A stretch of DNA of 6,526 nt from Zoogloeaceae bacterium (GTDB taxonomy: Bacteria > Pseudomonadota > Gammaproteobacteria > Burkholderiales > Rhodocyclaceae), in assembly GCA_031278735.1 (NCBI GenBank), contig JAITJU010000154.1, forward strand, positions 1 through 6,526. Reading direction: 5' to 3'. The notes under the pieces are model-generated. The model made no database searches. It was not told the DNA's origin and saw nothing but the letters and a program-made list of their open reading frames with translations. Below, in pieces: positions 1 to 6,244 of this stretch. Both the position numbers and the translations under genes were made by a program. Numbering within the stretch: position 1 is the first letter of the stretch; the number at the start of each line of letters is the position of its first letter.

Positions 1-41
1 AACAGCCCGCCTCCGATTCCTGATCCCCGCCCGGCGGCGAA

Positions 42-50
42 TGCTAGAAT
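42..50 (+). promoter_or_regulatory. Candidate extended -10 promoter element for yebC
   Basis: The bases TGC-TAGAAT (TG at 42-43, hexamer at 45-50) match an extended -10 element: TAGAAT differs from the sigma-70 consensus TATAAT at one position and carries the upstream TG. Transcription would begin near position 57 and leave a leader of about 35 bases before yebC. The only -35 candidate is poor (around 20-25, CTGATC, 19-base spacing), so recognition would rely on the extended -10. This is inferred from motif match and position only. Confidence 0.45.
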
Positions 51-91
51 CCACCGCTTCATCAACACACGCGAATCATCGAGGCACAATC

Positions 92-811
92 ATGGCCGGA
101 CACAGCAAATGGGCCAACATTCAGCACAGGAAGGGGCGTCAGGACGAAAAACGCGGCGCCGCCTTTTCCAGGGTCGCCAAGGAAATCACCGTCGCCGCAA
201 GTTTGGGCGGCGGCGATCCCGCCTTCAACCCGCGCCTGCGGCTGGCAATCGACAAGGCCAAGGGGCAGAACATGCCCAAGGACAAAATAGACAACGCCGT
301 CAAAAAAGGCACGGGCGAACTGGAAGGCGTGGAATACGTGGAAATCCGCTACGAAGGCTACGGCATCGGCGGCGCGGCCGTGATGGCGGATTGCCTTACC
401 GACAACAAGACCCGCACCGTGGCCGACGTGCGCCACGCCTTCGCCAAGCACGGCGGCAACATGGGCGCGGACGGCTGCGTCGCCTTTTTGTTCCGGCACT
501 GCGGACAACTGGTTTTCGCGCCTGGCGCCGATGAGTCCGCCCTGGTGGACGCCGCCATTGAAGCGGGCGCGGAAGACGTGCTGACCAACGAGGACGGCTC
601 CATTGAAATCCTCACCCGCCCCGGCGACTTCCTCCGCGTCCGGGACGCGCTGGAAGCCGCCGGATACAAGCCCGCATTCAGCGAAATCACCATGAAACCG
701 GAAAACGAAACCGAACTTTCCGGCGCCGACGCCGAAAAAATGCAGAAACTCCTGGACGCCCTGGAAAACCTGGACGACGTGCAGGCAATCTATACCACGG
801 CGGCATTGTAG
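92..811 (+). CDS. yebC: YebC/PmpR/TACO1-family protein
   Basis: Encodes a 239-residue cytoplasmic protein of the YebC/PmpR/TACO1 family. Members have been described as DNA-binding transcriptional regulators. Work on YebC-type proteins and mitochondrial TACO1 points to a role in translation, easing ribosome stalling at proline-rich stretches. The N-terminus MAGHSKWANIQHRKGRQD is the family hallmark. The conserved core follows: NPRLRLAIDKAKGQNMPKD (about residues 46-64), KKGTGELEGV (71-80), RYEGYGIGGAAV (86-97), LTDNKTRT (102-109) and FAKHGGNMG (117-125). Length is close to the usual 240-250. The ATG at 92 is chosen because the family motif starts there; an in-frame ATG at 41 would add 17 unconserved residues. 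A weak GAGG (81-84) lies 7 bases before the start. The gene stands alone and converges on ndk, and no ruvC is seen beside it. It is not decidable from sequence whether it acts on transcription or translation. Confidence 0.96.
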   Translation: MAGHSKWANIQHRKGRQDEKRGAAFSRVAKEITVAASLGGGDPAFNPRLRLAIDKAKGQNMPKDKIDNAVKKGTGELEGVEYVEIRYEGYGIGGAAVMADCLTDNKTRTVADVRHAFAKHGGNMGADGCVAFLFRHCGQLVFAPGADESALVDAAIEAGAEDVLTNEDGSIEILTRPGDFLRVRDALEAAGYKPAFSEITMKPENETELSGADAEKMQKLLDALENLDDVQAIYTTAAL

Positions 812-861
812 GACGGCGCGCCCGGCCATCGCCCTCGTCGCCGCCCCGCCGTGCAAGCCTC

Positions 862-886
862 TTCTCCCGGCCTCTGGTCGGGAGAA
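862..886. terminator. Hairpin between convergent yebC and ndk, possible terminator
   Basis: Bases 862-869 (TTCTCCCG) are perfectly complementary to 879-886 (CGGGAGAA). The stem can extend by a G-T and a C-G pair (870/878, 871/877), leaving a 5-base loop. It lies between the stops of two convergent genes, where a shared bidirectional terminator would be expected. Neither side has a run of Ts, so it does not fit a canonical intrinsic terminator. It may stop RNA polymerase weakly, protect RNA 3' ends, or have no role. Confidence 0.4.
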
Positions 887-887
887 C

Positions 888-909
888 GGCAAATCAGCGG
901 CAAATCAGC
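888..909. repeat. Perfect 11-bp tandem duplication at the ndk stop codon
   Basis: GGCAAATCAGC occurs twice head to tail (888-898 and 899-909). The right-hand copy contains the ndk stop codon (905-907, complement), so the ndk transcript reads CGCTGATTTGC twice in succession. It looks like a small slippage duplication just outside the coding region. The encoded protein is unaffected. Confidence 0.8.
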
Positions 910-1333
910 GCCCGCAATAGAGGTTCACGCCGGGAAAGAAGAACGCGATTTCCGCCGCCGCCGTTTCGGGCGCGTCGGAACCATGCACGGCGTTGGCGTC
1001 GATGGATTCGGCAAAATCGGCGCGAATGGTGCCGGGCGCGGCCTTTTTTGGATCCGTCGCGCCCATCAGCTCACGGTTTTTGGCGATGGCGTTTTCCCCT
1101 TCCAGCACCTGCGCCATTACCGGGCCGGAAGTCATGAACGCCACCAGATCCTTGAAGAAGGGCCGTTCCCTGTGCACCGCGTAAAACTGCCCCGCTTCCC
1201 GCGCGGAAAGCCAGACCATCCTGGCCGCCGCAATCCGAAGGCCGTTTTCTTCAAAACGCGCGTAAATGCGCCCCACCACATTTTTCTTGACGGCGTCGGG
1301 CTTGATGATGGAAAGGGTTTGTTCAATCGTCAT
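905..1333 (-). CDS. ndk: Nucleoside diphosphate kinase
   Basis: Encodes a 142-residue cytoplasmic enzyme that transfers the gamma phosphate from a nucleoside triphosphate (usually ATP) to other nucleoside diphosphates through a phosphohistidine, balancing NTP and dNTP pools. Length matches bacterial Ndk (about 143). Visible family features: SIIKPDAVKKNVVG (residues 8-21, with K11 of the active site), Y51, RPFF (57-60), NRELMGATDP (86-95), GTIRADF (101-107), and NAVHGSD (114-120), where H117 is the phosphorylated histidine. All key residues are present. A strong AGGAG (1340-1344, complement) lies 6 bases before the ATG. It follows purA by 55 bases on the same strand and is the last gene before the convergent yebC. 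That gap has no clear promoter, so it may be read from the upstream operon; the good ribosome-binding site suggests independently efficient translation. Confidence 0.97.
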   Translation of the reverse strand: MTIEQTLSIIKPDAVKKNVVGRIYARFEENGLRIAAARMVWLSAREAGQFYAVHRERPFFKDLVAFMTSGPVMAQVLEGENAIAKNRELMGATDPKKAAPGTIRADFAESIDANAVHGSDAPETAAAEIAFFFPGVNLYCGR

Positions 1334-1364
1334 GAAATGCTCCTGTGAAACAAGAAAGTGAAAT

Positions 1365-1380
1365 GCAAGCCGCTTGCGGC
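1365..1380. other. Overlapping small palindromes in the purA-ndk gap
   Basis: The 55-base gap between purA and ndk contains two overlapping inverted repeats: GCAAG-CCG-CTTGC (1365-1377) and GCCGC-TT-GCGGC (1369-1380). They cannot form at once. On the transcribed minus strand a pyrimidine-rich stretch follows, but not a solid U run. The stems are only 5 pairs long, so a weak attenuator or processing site is possible and chance is also plausible in GC-rich DNA. Confidence 0.25.
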
Positions 1381-1388
1381 GTTTCGCG

Positions 1389-2708
1389 TCAGTCGAACGG
1401 ATGTTGCCTCAAAATGGTTTCGGCGCGTTCCGGGCCGGTGGAGACAATGGCAATGGGCGTCCGGCAGAGTTGCTCCAGGCGCTCGAGGTAGGCGCGGGCG
1501 TTTTGCGGCAGGTCTTCCCAACGCTGAAGGCCGTTGGTGCGCTCCGTCCAGCCCGGCAGGGTTTCAAAAACGGGTTCGCAGCGCGCCACTTCATCCGCGC
1601 CCATGGGCAGGAGATCGACGCGCTCGCCATCCAGCCGGTACCCCACGCAGATGTTCAGCGTTTCCAGTCCGTCCAGCACGTCGAGCTTGGTGATGCACAA
1701 TCCCGACAGGCCGTTGATCAGGGCGGAACGGCGCAGCGCCGCCGCGTCAAACCAGCCGCAGCGCCGCGCCCTGCCGGTAACGGTGCCGAATTCCCGTCCC
1801 TTTTTCGATAGCTGATGCCCCGGCGCGCCTTCGGTTTCAATATCCAGTTCCGAGGGAAAGGGGCCGCCGCCCACGCGGGTGCAGTACGCCTTGGTGACGC
1901 CCAGCACGTAGTGGAGCAGGTTGGGGCCGATGCCCGCGCCCGCCGCCGCCTGCCCCGCCACGCACGTGCTGGAGGTGACGAACGGATACGTGCCGTGGTC
2001 GATGTCGAGCAAGGTTCCTTGCGCCCCTTCAAAAAGCAGGTTTTCCCCCGCCTGGCTCATGGCGTGCAGCGCGGCGGAAACATCCGTCACCATCGGCTTG
2101 AGGCGTTCGCCGCAGGCAAGCGCCAAATCCAGCGTCGCCCGATAATCCGTCGCCCCGGCGCCAAGGTAACGGGTCAGCGTGAAATTGTGGTAGTCCAGCG
2201 CCTCCGCCAGTTTTTCGGCGAGGCGCTTCTGCTCGAAGAGGTCATGAACCTTGATGCCGCGCCGCGCCACCTTGTCTTCGTAGGCAGGCCCGATGCCCTT
2301 GCCGGTGGTGCCGATTTTCGCCGCCGGATCGCGCTTCGCTTCCCGCGCCTGATCCAGCGCCGCGTGGTAGGGCAGAATCAGGGCGCAGCCGGGACTGACG
2401 TGAAGACGGGAACAAACCTCGATGCCGCCTTTTTCCAGCGCGTCGATTTCTTTCAGCAGATGCTGAATGTCCAGCACCACGCCATTGCCGATGTAACACT
2501 GTATGCCGGGATGGACGATGCCGGAAGGAACGAGATTCAGCTTGTACTCGCGCCTCGCCTCGCCACAACCCACCACCAGCGTGTGCCCGGCGTTGTGCCC
2601 GCCCTGAAAACGCACGACGCCCGCCGCGCTTCCGGTAAGCCAATCGACGATTTTGCCCTTCCCCTCATCGCCCCACTGGGTGCCGACGACAACCACATTC
2701 CTGGCCAT
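1389..2708 (-). CDS. purA: Adenylosuccinate synthetase
   Basis: Encodes a 439-residue cytoplasmic enzyme that joins IMP and aspartate using GTP to give adenylosuccinate, the first committed step from IMP to AMP. Length is close to E. coli PurA (432). Signature regions are complete: GTQWGDEGKGK (residues 9-19, GTP loop and catalytic D14), GGHNAGHT (36-43, catalytic H42), TTGKGIGPAYEDK (134-146), DIDHGTYPFVTSS (235-247), TRVGGGPFPSE (277-287), EFGTVTGRARRCGWFD (306-321), TKLDVLDG (340-347) and STGPERAETI (423-432). The start at 2708 is chosen because MARNVVVVGTQWGDEG aligns with the family N-terminus. An in-frame ATG at 2747, preceded by AAAAGGA, would add 13 residues and lie inside hisZ. From 2708 the gene begins 5 bases after the hisZ stop, so expression is probably coupled. 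In E. coli purA also follows the hfl genes and yjeT. Confidence 0.98.
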   Translation of the reverse strand: MARNVVVVGTQWGDEGKGKIVDWLTGSAAGVVRFQGGHNAGHTLVVGCGEARREYKLNLVPSGIVHPGIQCYIGNGVVLDIQHLLKEIDALEKGGIEVCSRLHVSPGCALILPYHAALDQAREAKRDPAAKIGTTGKGIGPAYEDKVARRGIKVHDLFEQKRLAEKLAEALDYHNFTLTRYLGAGATDYRATLDLALACGERLKPMVTDVSAALHAMSQAGENLLFEGAQGTLLDIDHGTYPFVTSSTCVAGQAAAGAGIGPNLLHYVLGVTKAYCTRVGGGPFPSELDIETEGAPGHQLSKKGREFGTVTGRARRCGWFDAAALRRSALINGLSGLCITKLDVLDGLETLNICVGYRLDGERVDLLPMGADEVARCEPVFETLPGWTERTNGLQRWEDLPQNARAYLERLEQLCRTPIAIVSTGPERAETILRQHPFD

Positions 2709-2713
2709 GTCCT

Positions 2714-3883
2714 TCAATCCTGTATCGTGAGTGTTTTGATATGCCATTCGTCCTTTTCCCGGACGATCTGGCGGTATGCGCCGCGCGGCGGCGTCGCGCG
2801 CTCGCCGGGCAATTGCTCGACGACGGTTTCGCCCGCGGCGCGCAATTCACGGATGAGCGCCGCGAGTTCAGGGTCGCCGTCGTCATGGGGCGCGAATATC
2901 GCCGCTTGCGCGGCGACGGGCGGCAAAAGACGCCCCAGCTCGCGCAGATCCAGCGAAAACCCCGTGGCCGGACGCGCCCGGCCAAAACTTTTGCCCACGT
3001 CGTCATAACGCCCGCCCAGCGCCACCGCCGCCGGATGACCGGGCGCGTAAGCGGCGAAGACCGCGCCGTTGTGATAATGATAGCCGCGCAAGTCGGCAAG
3101 ATCGATGGAAACAGGAAAATCGGGCACGGCTTTCGCCAGCCGCGCCAGCGTATTCAGCGCGGCGTCGATGTCCGGCAGCGCGGGCAGCAGCGCGCGCGCC
3201 TTCGCCAGCACGGCGTCCGGCGCGCCATAAAGTTGCGGCAGCGCCATGATCGCCGCGCCAAAAGACGCGCTTTCCCTGGGCAGTCCGGCGCAAAAGGCGG
3301 TAAGCGCGGGAACATCCTTGTTTTGCAGGAGGCCAAACAGGGTTTCCTCGGCTTCCGTCTCGATCCGCGCGGCGCGAAACAGGGCGCGGAAAAGACCGAC
3401 GTGCCCCAAATCCACGCGGCAATCCGGCAGCGCGGCGCATTGCAAGGCTTCCGCCAGCAAGCGCAGGATTTCGACATCCGCCTCCACGCCCGCGTAACCG
3501 TAAATTTCCGCGCCAATCTGCAAGGGTTCCCGGCTGGAAAGCAGACTGGCGGGGCGCACATGCAGAACGCTGCCGCAATAGCAAAGCCGGGTGACGCCCG
3601 CGCGGTTCAGCAGATGCGCGTCAATCCGGGCAACCTGCGGCGTCATGTCGGCGCGCACACCCAGCGTGCGTCCCGAAAAGGGGTCCGCGAGCTTGCAGGT
3701 GCGCAGCGACAGATCCCGACCGGCTCCGGTCAGGAGCGATTCCAGATATTCCATCAGCGGCGGCATCACCAACTCGAACCCATGCCGGGAAAAAACGTCC
3801 AGCATCTGCCGCCGCAACACTTCGATGCGCGCCGCCTCCGGCGGCAGCGCGTCCGCCAGATGTTCGGGCAATAGCCAGTTCAT
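2714..3883 (-). CDS. hisZ: ATP phosphoribosyltransferase regulatory subunit HisZ
   Basis: Encodes a 389-residue paralogue of histidyl-tRNA synthetase that lacks synthetase activity and instead binds the short form of HisG to make an active, histidine-sensitive ATP phosphoribosyltransferase, the first enzyme of histidine biosynthesis. Evidence: a class II synthetase fold with motif 2-like LGVRADMTPQVARI (residues 74-87), YCGSVLHVRP (102-111), GAEIYGY (124-130), a HisRS-like region LRGYHYHNGAVFAAYAP (265-281), and motif 3-like GGRYDDVGKSFGRARPATGF (290-309). Length near 390 and the absence of a full HisRS anticodon-binding domain favour HisZ over HisS. The ATG at 3883 is chosen because MNWLLPEHLADALPPEA is the typical HisZ start; a longer frame from 4000 would overlap the preceding gene and adds unconserved sequence. 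Its ATG overlaps the DUF2065 stop (ATGA), with no clear ribosome-binding site, so translation is probably coupled. It implies a short-form hisG elsewhere in the genome. Confidence 0.95.
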   Translation of the reverse strand: MNWLLPEHLADALPPEAARIEVLRRQMLDVFSRHGFELVMPPLMEYLESLLTGAGRDLSLRTCKLADPFSGRTLGVRADMTPQVARIDAHLLNRAGVTRLCYCGSVLHVRPASLLSSREPLQIGAEIYGYAGVEADVEILRLLAEALQCAALPDCRVDLGHVGLFRALFRAARIETEAEETLFGLLQNKDVPALTAFCAGLPRESASFGAAIMALPQLYGAPDAVLAKARALLPALPDIDAALNTLARLAKAVPDFPVSIDLADLRGYHYHNGAVFAAYAPGHPAAVALGGRYDDVGKSFGRARPATGFSLDLRELGRLLPPVAAQAAIFAPHDDGDPELAALIRELRAAGETVVEQLPGERATPPRGAYRQIVREKDEWHIKTLTIQD

Positions 3884-4077
3884 CGGAACACCATCAGCAA
3901 AATGATCAGCAGCGTCAGCCCCAGCAGCATGGCGGACAGGCCAAGAAAACGAATCTGCCCATCGGAAAACTGCGTCAGGCGTCGAAACATCTCGCGCCAA
4001 ACATCGGGCGCGACAAAGGGCATGACGCCTTCCAACACCAGCGCCACGGCGAACGCGAGAAACAGCGTCCGCGTCAT
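3880..4077 (-). CDS. yjeT: DUF2065 (YjeT-family) small inner-membrane protein
   Basis: Encodes a 65-residue protein with two hydrophobic segments (about residues 3-22 and 44-63) separated by a charged loop containing PDVWREMFRRLTQFSDGQ, so it should be a membrane hairpin. The pattern LEGVMPFVAPDVWREMF and the later IRFLGLSAMLLGL match the DUF2065 family, which includes E. coli YjeT. Function is unknown. In E. coli yjeT sits between hflC and purA, the same position as here apart from the inserted hisZ. The start overlaps the hflC stop by ATGA (4074-4077) and its stop overlaps the hisZ start by ATGA (3880-3883). There is no Shine-Dalgarno sequence before the start, so it is probably translated by ribosomes finishing hflC. 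A link to the HflK-HflC-FtsH complex is inferred from position only. Confidence 0.93.
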   Translation of the reverse strand: MTRTLFLAFAVALVLEGVMPFVAPDVWREMFRRLTQFSDGQIRFLGLSAMLLGLTLLIILLMVFR

Positions 4078-4940
4078 TGGGCTTTTTTCAGGTAGCGGAA
4101 AAAGTCGGAATCCGGTTCCACCACCAGCACGTCCTGCTTGCTCTTGAAGGTCTCGCGGTAGGCTTCCAGGCTGCGATAGAACGCATAGAATTCCGGGTTG
4201 CGGGTGAACGCCCTGGCGTAGATGGCGGCGGCCTGGGCATCCCCCTCGCCCTTGATTTGCTGCGCGGCGCTGTACGCCTGCGCCAGCAGTTCCACGCGCT
4301 TCCGATCCGCGCCCGCGCGGGTGGTTTCATACTGCTTCGCGCCTTCGGCGCGCAACTGGTTGGCCACCTGCTTTCTTTCGGAACGCATCCGCTCATACAC
4401 GCTGTCCGCGACATTGGTCGGCAATTCCACCCGCTTCAGGCGCACGTCCAGCACCAGCACGCCGATTTTCTTGGCGTCCTCGTTCGCCTTGGCGCGCATG
4501 TCTTCCATGATTTTTTCGCGCTCGTCGGAAATGACCTGCCGCACGGTGCGCTTGCCGAATTCGGCGCGCAGTCCCGCGTTGATGGTCTGCATCAGCCGGG
4601 TGCCGGCGCGGGATTCATCGCCGCCCACGGAAATGTAATACAGCTCAGGATCGACGATGCGCCACTTGACATAGGAATCGACCTGCACGTTCTTCTTTTC
4701 CGACGTGATGAAGAGTTCCGGGTCCTGACTGTCGATGGTCAGCACCCGCTTGTCGAAATAGCGCACGTTCTGGATGAGCGGCCACTTGAGATGCAACCCC
4801 GGATCGGAGATCGTCAGCTTGACTTCCCCCATCTGGAACAGCAGCGCGTACCGGCGCTGATCCACGGTGAAAAAAACCTGGGAAACCAGCACCAGAAGGC
4901 TGACCAGAACAACCAGCGCGGCATGTAGGAAAGCTTTCAT
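4074..4940 (-). CDS. hflC: HflC, SPFH-domain modulator of FtsH protease
   Basis: Encodes a 288-residue inner-membrane protein that pairs with HflK in a large cage around the FtsH protease and modulates degradation of membrane proteins. An N-terminal membrane anchor (about residues 4-25) leads into an SPFH/band 7 domain: VDQRRYALLFQMGEV (26-40), DPGLHLKWPLIQNV (46-59), DSYVKWRI (88-95), LDVRLKRVELP (164-174) and a basic helix VYERMRSERKQ (181-191). A predicted coiled coil rich in Ala, Gln and charged residues follows (about 190-240), then the conserved tail NPEFYAFYRSLEAYR (248-262) and EPDSDFFRYLKK (275-286). It is shorter than E. coli HflC (334) because the stretch before GVLVLDVR is compact. 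The ATG at 4940 shares a base with the hflK stop (TGATG), and GGGAG lies 8 bases upstream at 4949-4953. A TTG at 4943 could add one residue. Confidence 0.96.
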   Translation of the reverse strand: MKAFLHAALVVLVSLLVLVSQVFFTVDQRRYALLFQMGEVKLTISDPGLHLKWPLIQNVRYFDKRVLTIDSQDPELFITSEKKNVQVDSYVKWRIVDPELYYISVGGDESRAGTRLMQTINAGLRAEFGKRTVRQVISDEREKIMEDMRAKANEDAKKIGVLVLDVRLKRVELPTNVADSVYERMRSERKQVANQLRAEGAKQYETTRAGADRKRVELLAQAYSAAQQIKGEGDAQAAAIYARAFTRNPEFYAFYRSLEAYRETFKSKQDVLVVEPDSDFFRYLKKAQ

Positions 4941-6190
4941 CAACGCGACTCCCGTTCACGACTCAGTTCGCCGCGGAAAACGCCGCTTCCCGTGGCGGGC
5001 GATTTGTTGACTTCCTCCGGGCGCTGGCTCTGCGGCAGCGCCGACGCCCCCCCGCTTGCCGCGCCGCCGCCCGCGTCCCGCCGCAGCGCGCCGCCGCCCT
5101 GCATCAACTGATCCAGCGGCAGATACAGCAGGTTGCCCTGCCCCTTGGCGTCGAGCATCACCTTGCTGGTGTTGGCGTAGACCTGTTGCAGCGTTTCCAG
5201 ATACAGGCGCTGCCGGGTGACGCCCGGCGCCTTGGCGTACTCGGCGAGAATCTGGGAGAAACGGCTGGCGTCGCCCGTGGCGGTTTCGATCATGCGCTCC
5301 TTATAGGCTCTCGCCTCTTCCAGCAGCACCGCCGCCTGGCCTTCGGCCTTGGGCACCACGTCGTTATAGTAGGCTTGCCCCTCGTTTTCCTGACGGGTCT
5401 TGTCCTGCACGGCCTTTACCGCGTCTTCAAACGCCGCCTGCACCTGTTCGGGCGGCTGGGCGTTCTGCATGGTGACCTTGGAAATTTCGATGCCCGTTTC
5501 ATAACGGTCGAGAATCTCCTGCATCAGGAGGCTGACCTGCTCGGTGACGGCGGTGCGTTCTTCGTTGATGACCACGTCCATCGTCCGTTTCCCCACCACC
5601 TCGCGCACGGCCGTTTCCGCCACCTGCATCACCGCCGCGTCGGGATCGCGATTCTTGAACTGGTAGGCGAACGCATCCTTGACCCGGTACTGTACGGCAA
5701 ACTGGACGTCGATGATGTTTTCGTCGCGCGTGAGCATCAGCGATTCTTTCAGTTCCTTGTTGTTCTTGTTCTTCGCGTCGCCGCGATAACCGATGGTCAG
5801 CGCGCGCACTTCCGAGACGTTGACGATTTCATGCGAGGCGAACGGGTAGGGCAGACGCCATTGCAGGCCGGGCTGCGTGGTCTCCGCGTACTTGCCGAAA
5901 CGCAGCACCATGCCGCGCTGCGAGGCGTCGACAATATAGATGCCGGAAGCCGACCACGCCACCAGCACAAGACCGGCCACGATGGAAGCCAGTGTGCGCG
6001 GACGCATTTTCATCGGCGCGCTTTCCTGGCCGCCGCCGTTGCCGCCGCCGCGCCGGTTTCCCCCGCCTTTGCCGGAGGAGGAAAGGCCGAGCCAATCCTT
6101 GAATTCTTCCCAGAGTTCATCAAAATCGGGCGGGTTGGGCGGACGCCGCCCCCCGCCGTTATCGCCCCATTTCGGACCATTCGCGGACAT
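4940..6190 (-). CDS. hflK: HflK, SPFH-domain modulator of FtsH protease
   Basis: Encodes a 416-residue inner-membrane protein, partner of HflC in the FtsH-associated complex; E. coli HflK has 419 residues. Order of parts: a cytoplasmic Gly/Asn/Arg-rich segment (1-60) starting MSANGPKWGDNGGG and containing PPDFDELWEEFKDWLG (20-35); one membrane segment (about 65-87); the SPFH/band 7 domain with ASQRGMVLRFGKY (89-101), PGLQWRLPYPF (107-117), LTRDENIIDVQFAVQYRV (153-170), REVVGKRTMDVVI (196-208) and the NAQPPEQVQAAFEDAVKA region (243-260); a long charged helix (about 260-345); and a Gly/Ala-rich tail. The start at 6190 is preferred because betaproteobacterial HflK proteins start with a similar short MS..-P-WG pattern. 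An ATG at 6220 would add 10 residues. Neither start has a good Shine-Dalgarno sequence. The gene follows hflX by 54 bases and is coupled to hflC. Confidence 0.96.
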   Translation of the reverse strand: MSANGPKWGDNGGGRRPPNPPDFDELWEEFKDWLGLSSSGKGGGNRRGGGNGGGQESAPMKMRPRTLASIVAGLVLVAWSASGIYIVDASQRGMVLRFGKYAETTQPGLQWRLPYPFASHEIVNVSEVRALTIGYRGDAKNKNNKELKESLMLTRDENIIDVQFAVQYRVKDAFAYQFKNRDPDAAVMQVAETAVREVVGKRTMDVVINEERTAVTEQVSLLMQEILDRYETGIEISKVTMQNAQPPEQVQAAFEDAVKAVQDKTRQENEGQAYYNDVVPKAEGQAAVLLEEARAYKERMIETATGDASRFSQILAEYAKAPGVTRQRLYLETLQQVYANTSKVMLDAKGQGNLLYLPLDQLMQGGGALRRDAGGGAASGGASALPQSQRPEEVNKSPATGSGVFRGELSRERESR

Positions 6191-6244
6191 AAGAATGCCG
6201 ACCAAGCCAGTAAGTGTCATGTGTGGAGTTTTCCGTTATAGATT

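Noticed and set aside
62..892. 276-codon open frame on the minus strand across yebC
   Set aside because: It lies antisense to a clear YebC gene, resembles no family I recognise, and is the expected shadow frame in GC-rich DNA.
1815..3874. Long plus-strand open frames (397 codons at 1815-3008 and 377 codons at 2741-3874) opposite purA and hisZ
   Set aside because: Both are antisense to genes with complete family motifs. Their translations are Arg/Gln/His-rich without recognisable domains, typical of GC-driven shadow frames.
3884..4000. Longer N-terminus for HisZ starting at 4000
   Set aside because: The extra 39 residues lie within the DUF2065 gene in another frame and do not resemble HisZ N-termini. 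The ATG at 3883 gives the typical HisZ start.
4083..4088. Run of six As (minus strand) near the hflC stop as a programmed frameshift site
   Set aside because: It encodes the ordinary Lys-Lys of the conserved FFRYLKK tail. The zero-frame codons are AAA AAA GCC, which is not a proper slippery heptamer, and both neighbouring genes have normal starts and stops.
4077..4928. 283-codon plus-strand frame opposite hflC
   Set aside because: Its His/Leu/Gln-rich composition mirrors the HflC codons, and it has no family motif or independent start signals.
5036..5102. GC-rich Gly/Ala repeat-like segment at the end of hflK
   Set aside because: It is a low-complexity coding tail of HflK without a regular repeat unit, so it is not a separate repeat element.
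5186..6241. 351-codon plus-strand frame opposite hflK
   Set aside because: It is antisense to an intact HflK, with His/Leu/Arg-rich low-complexity sequence and no recognisable domain.
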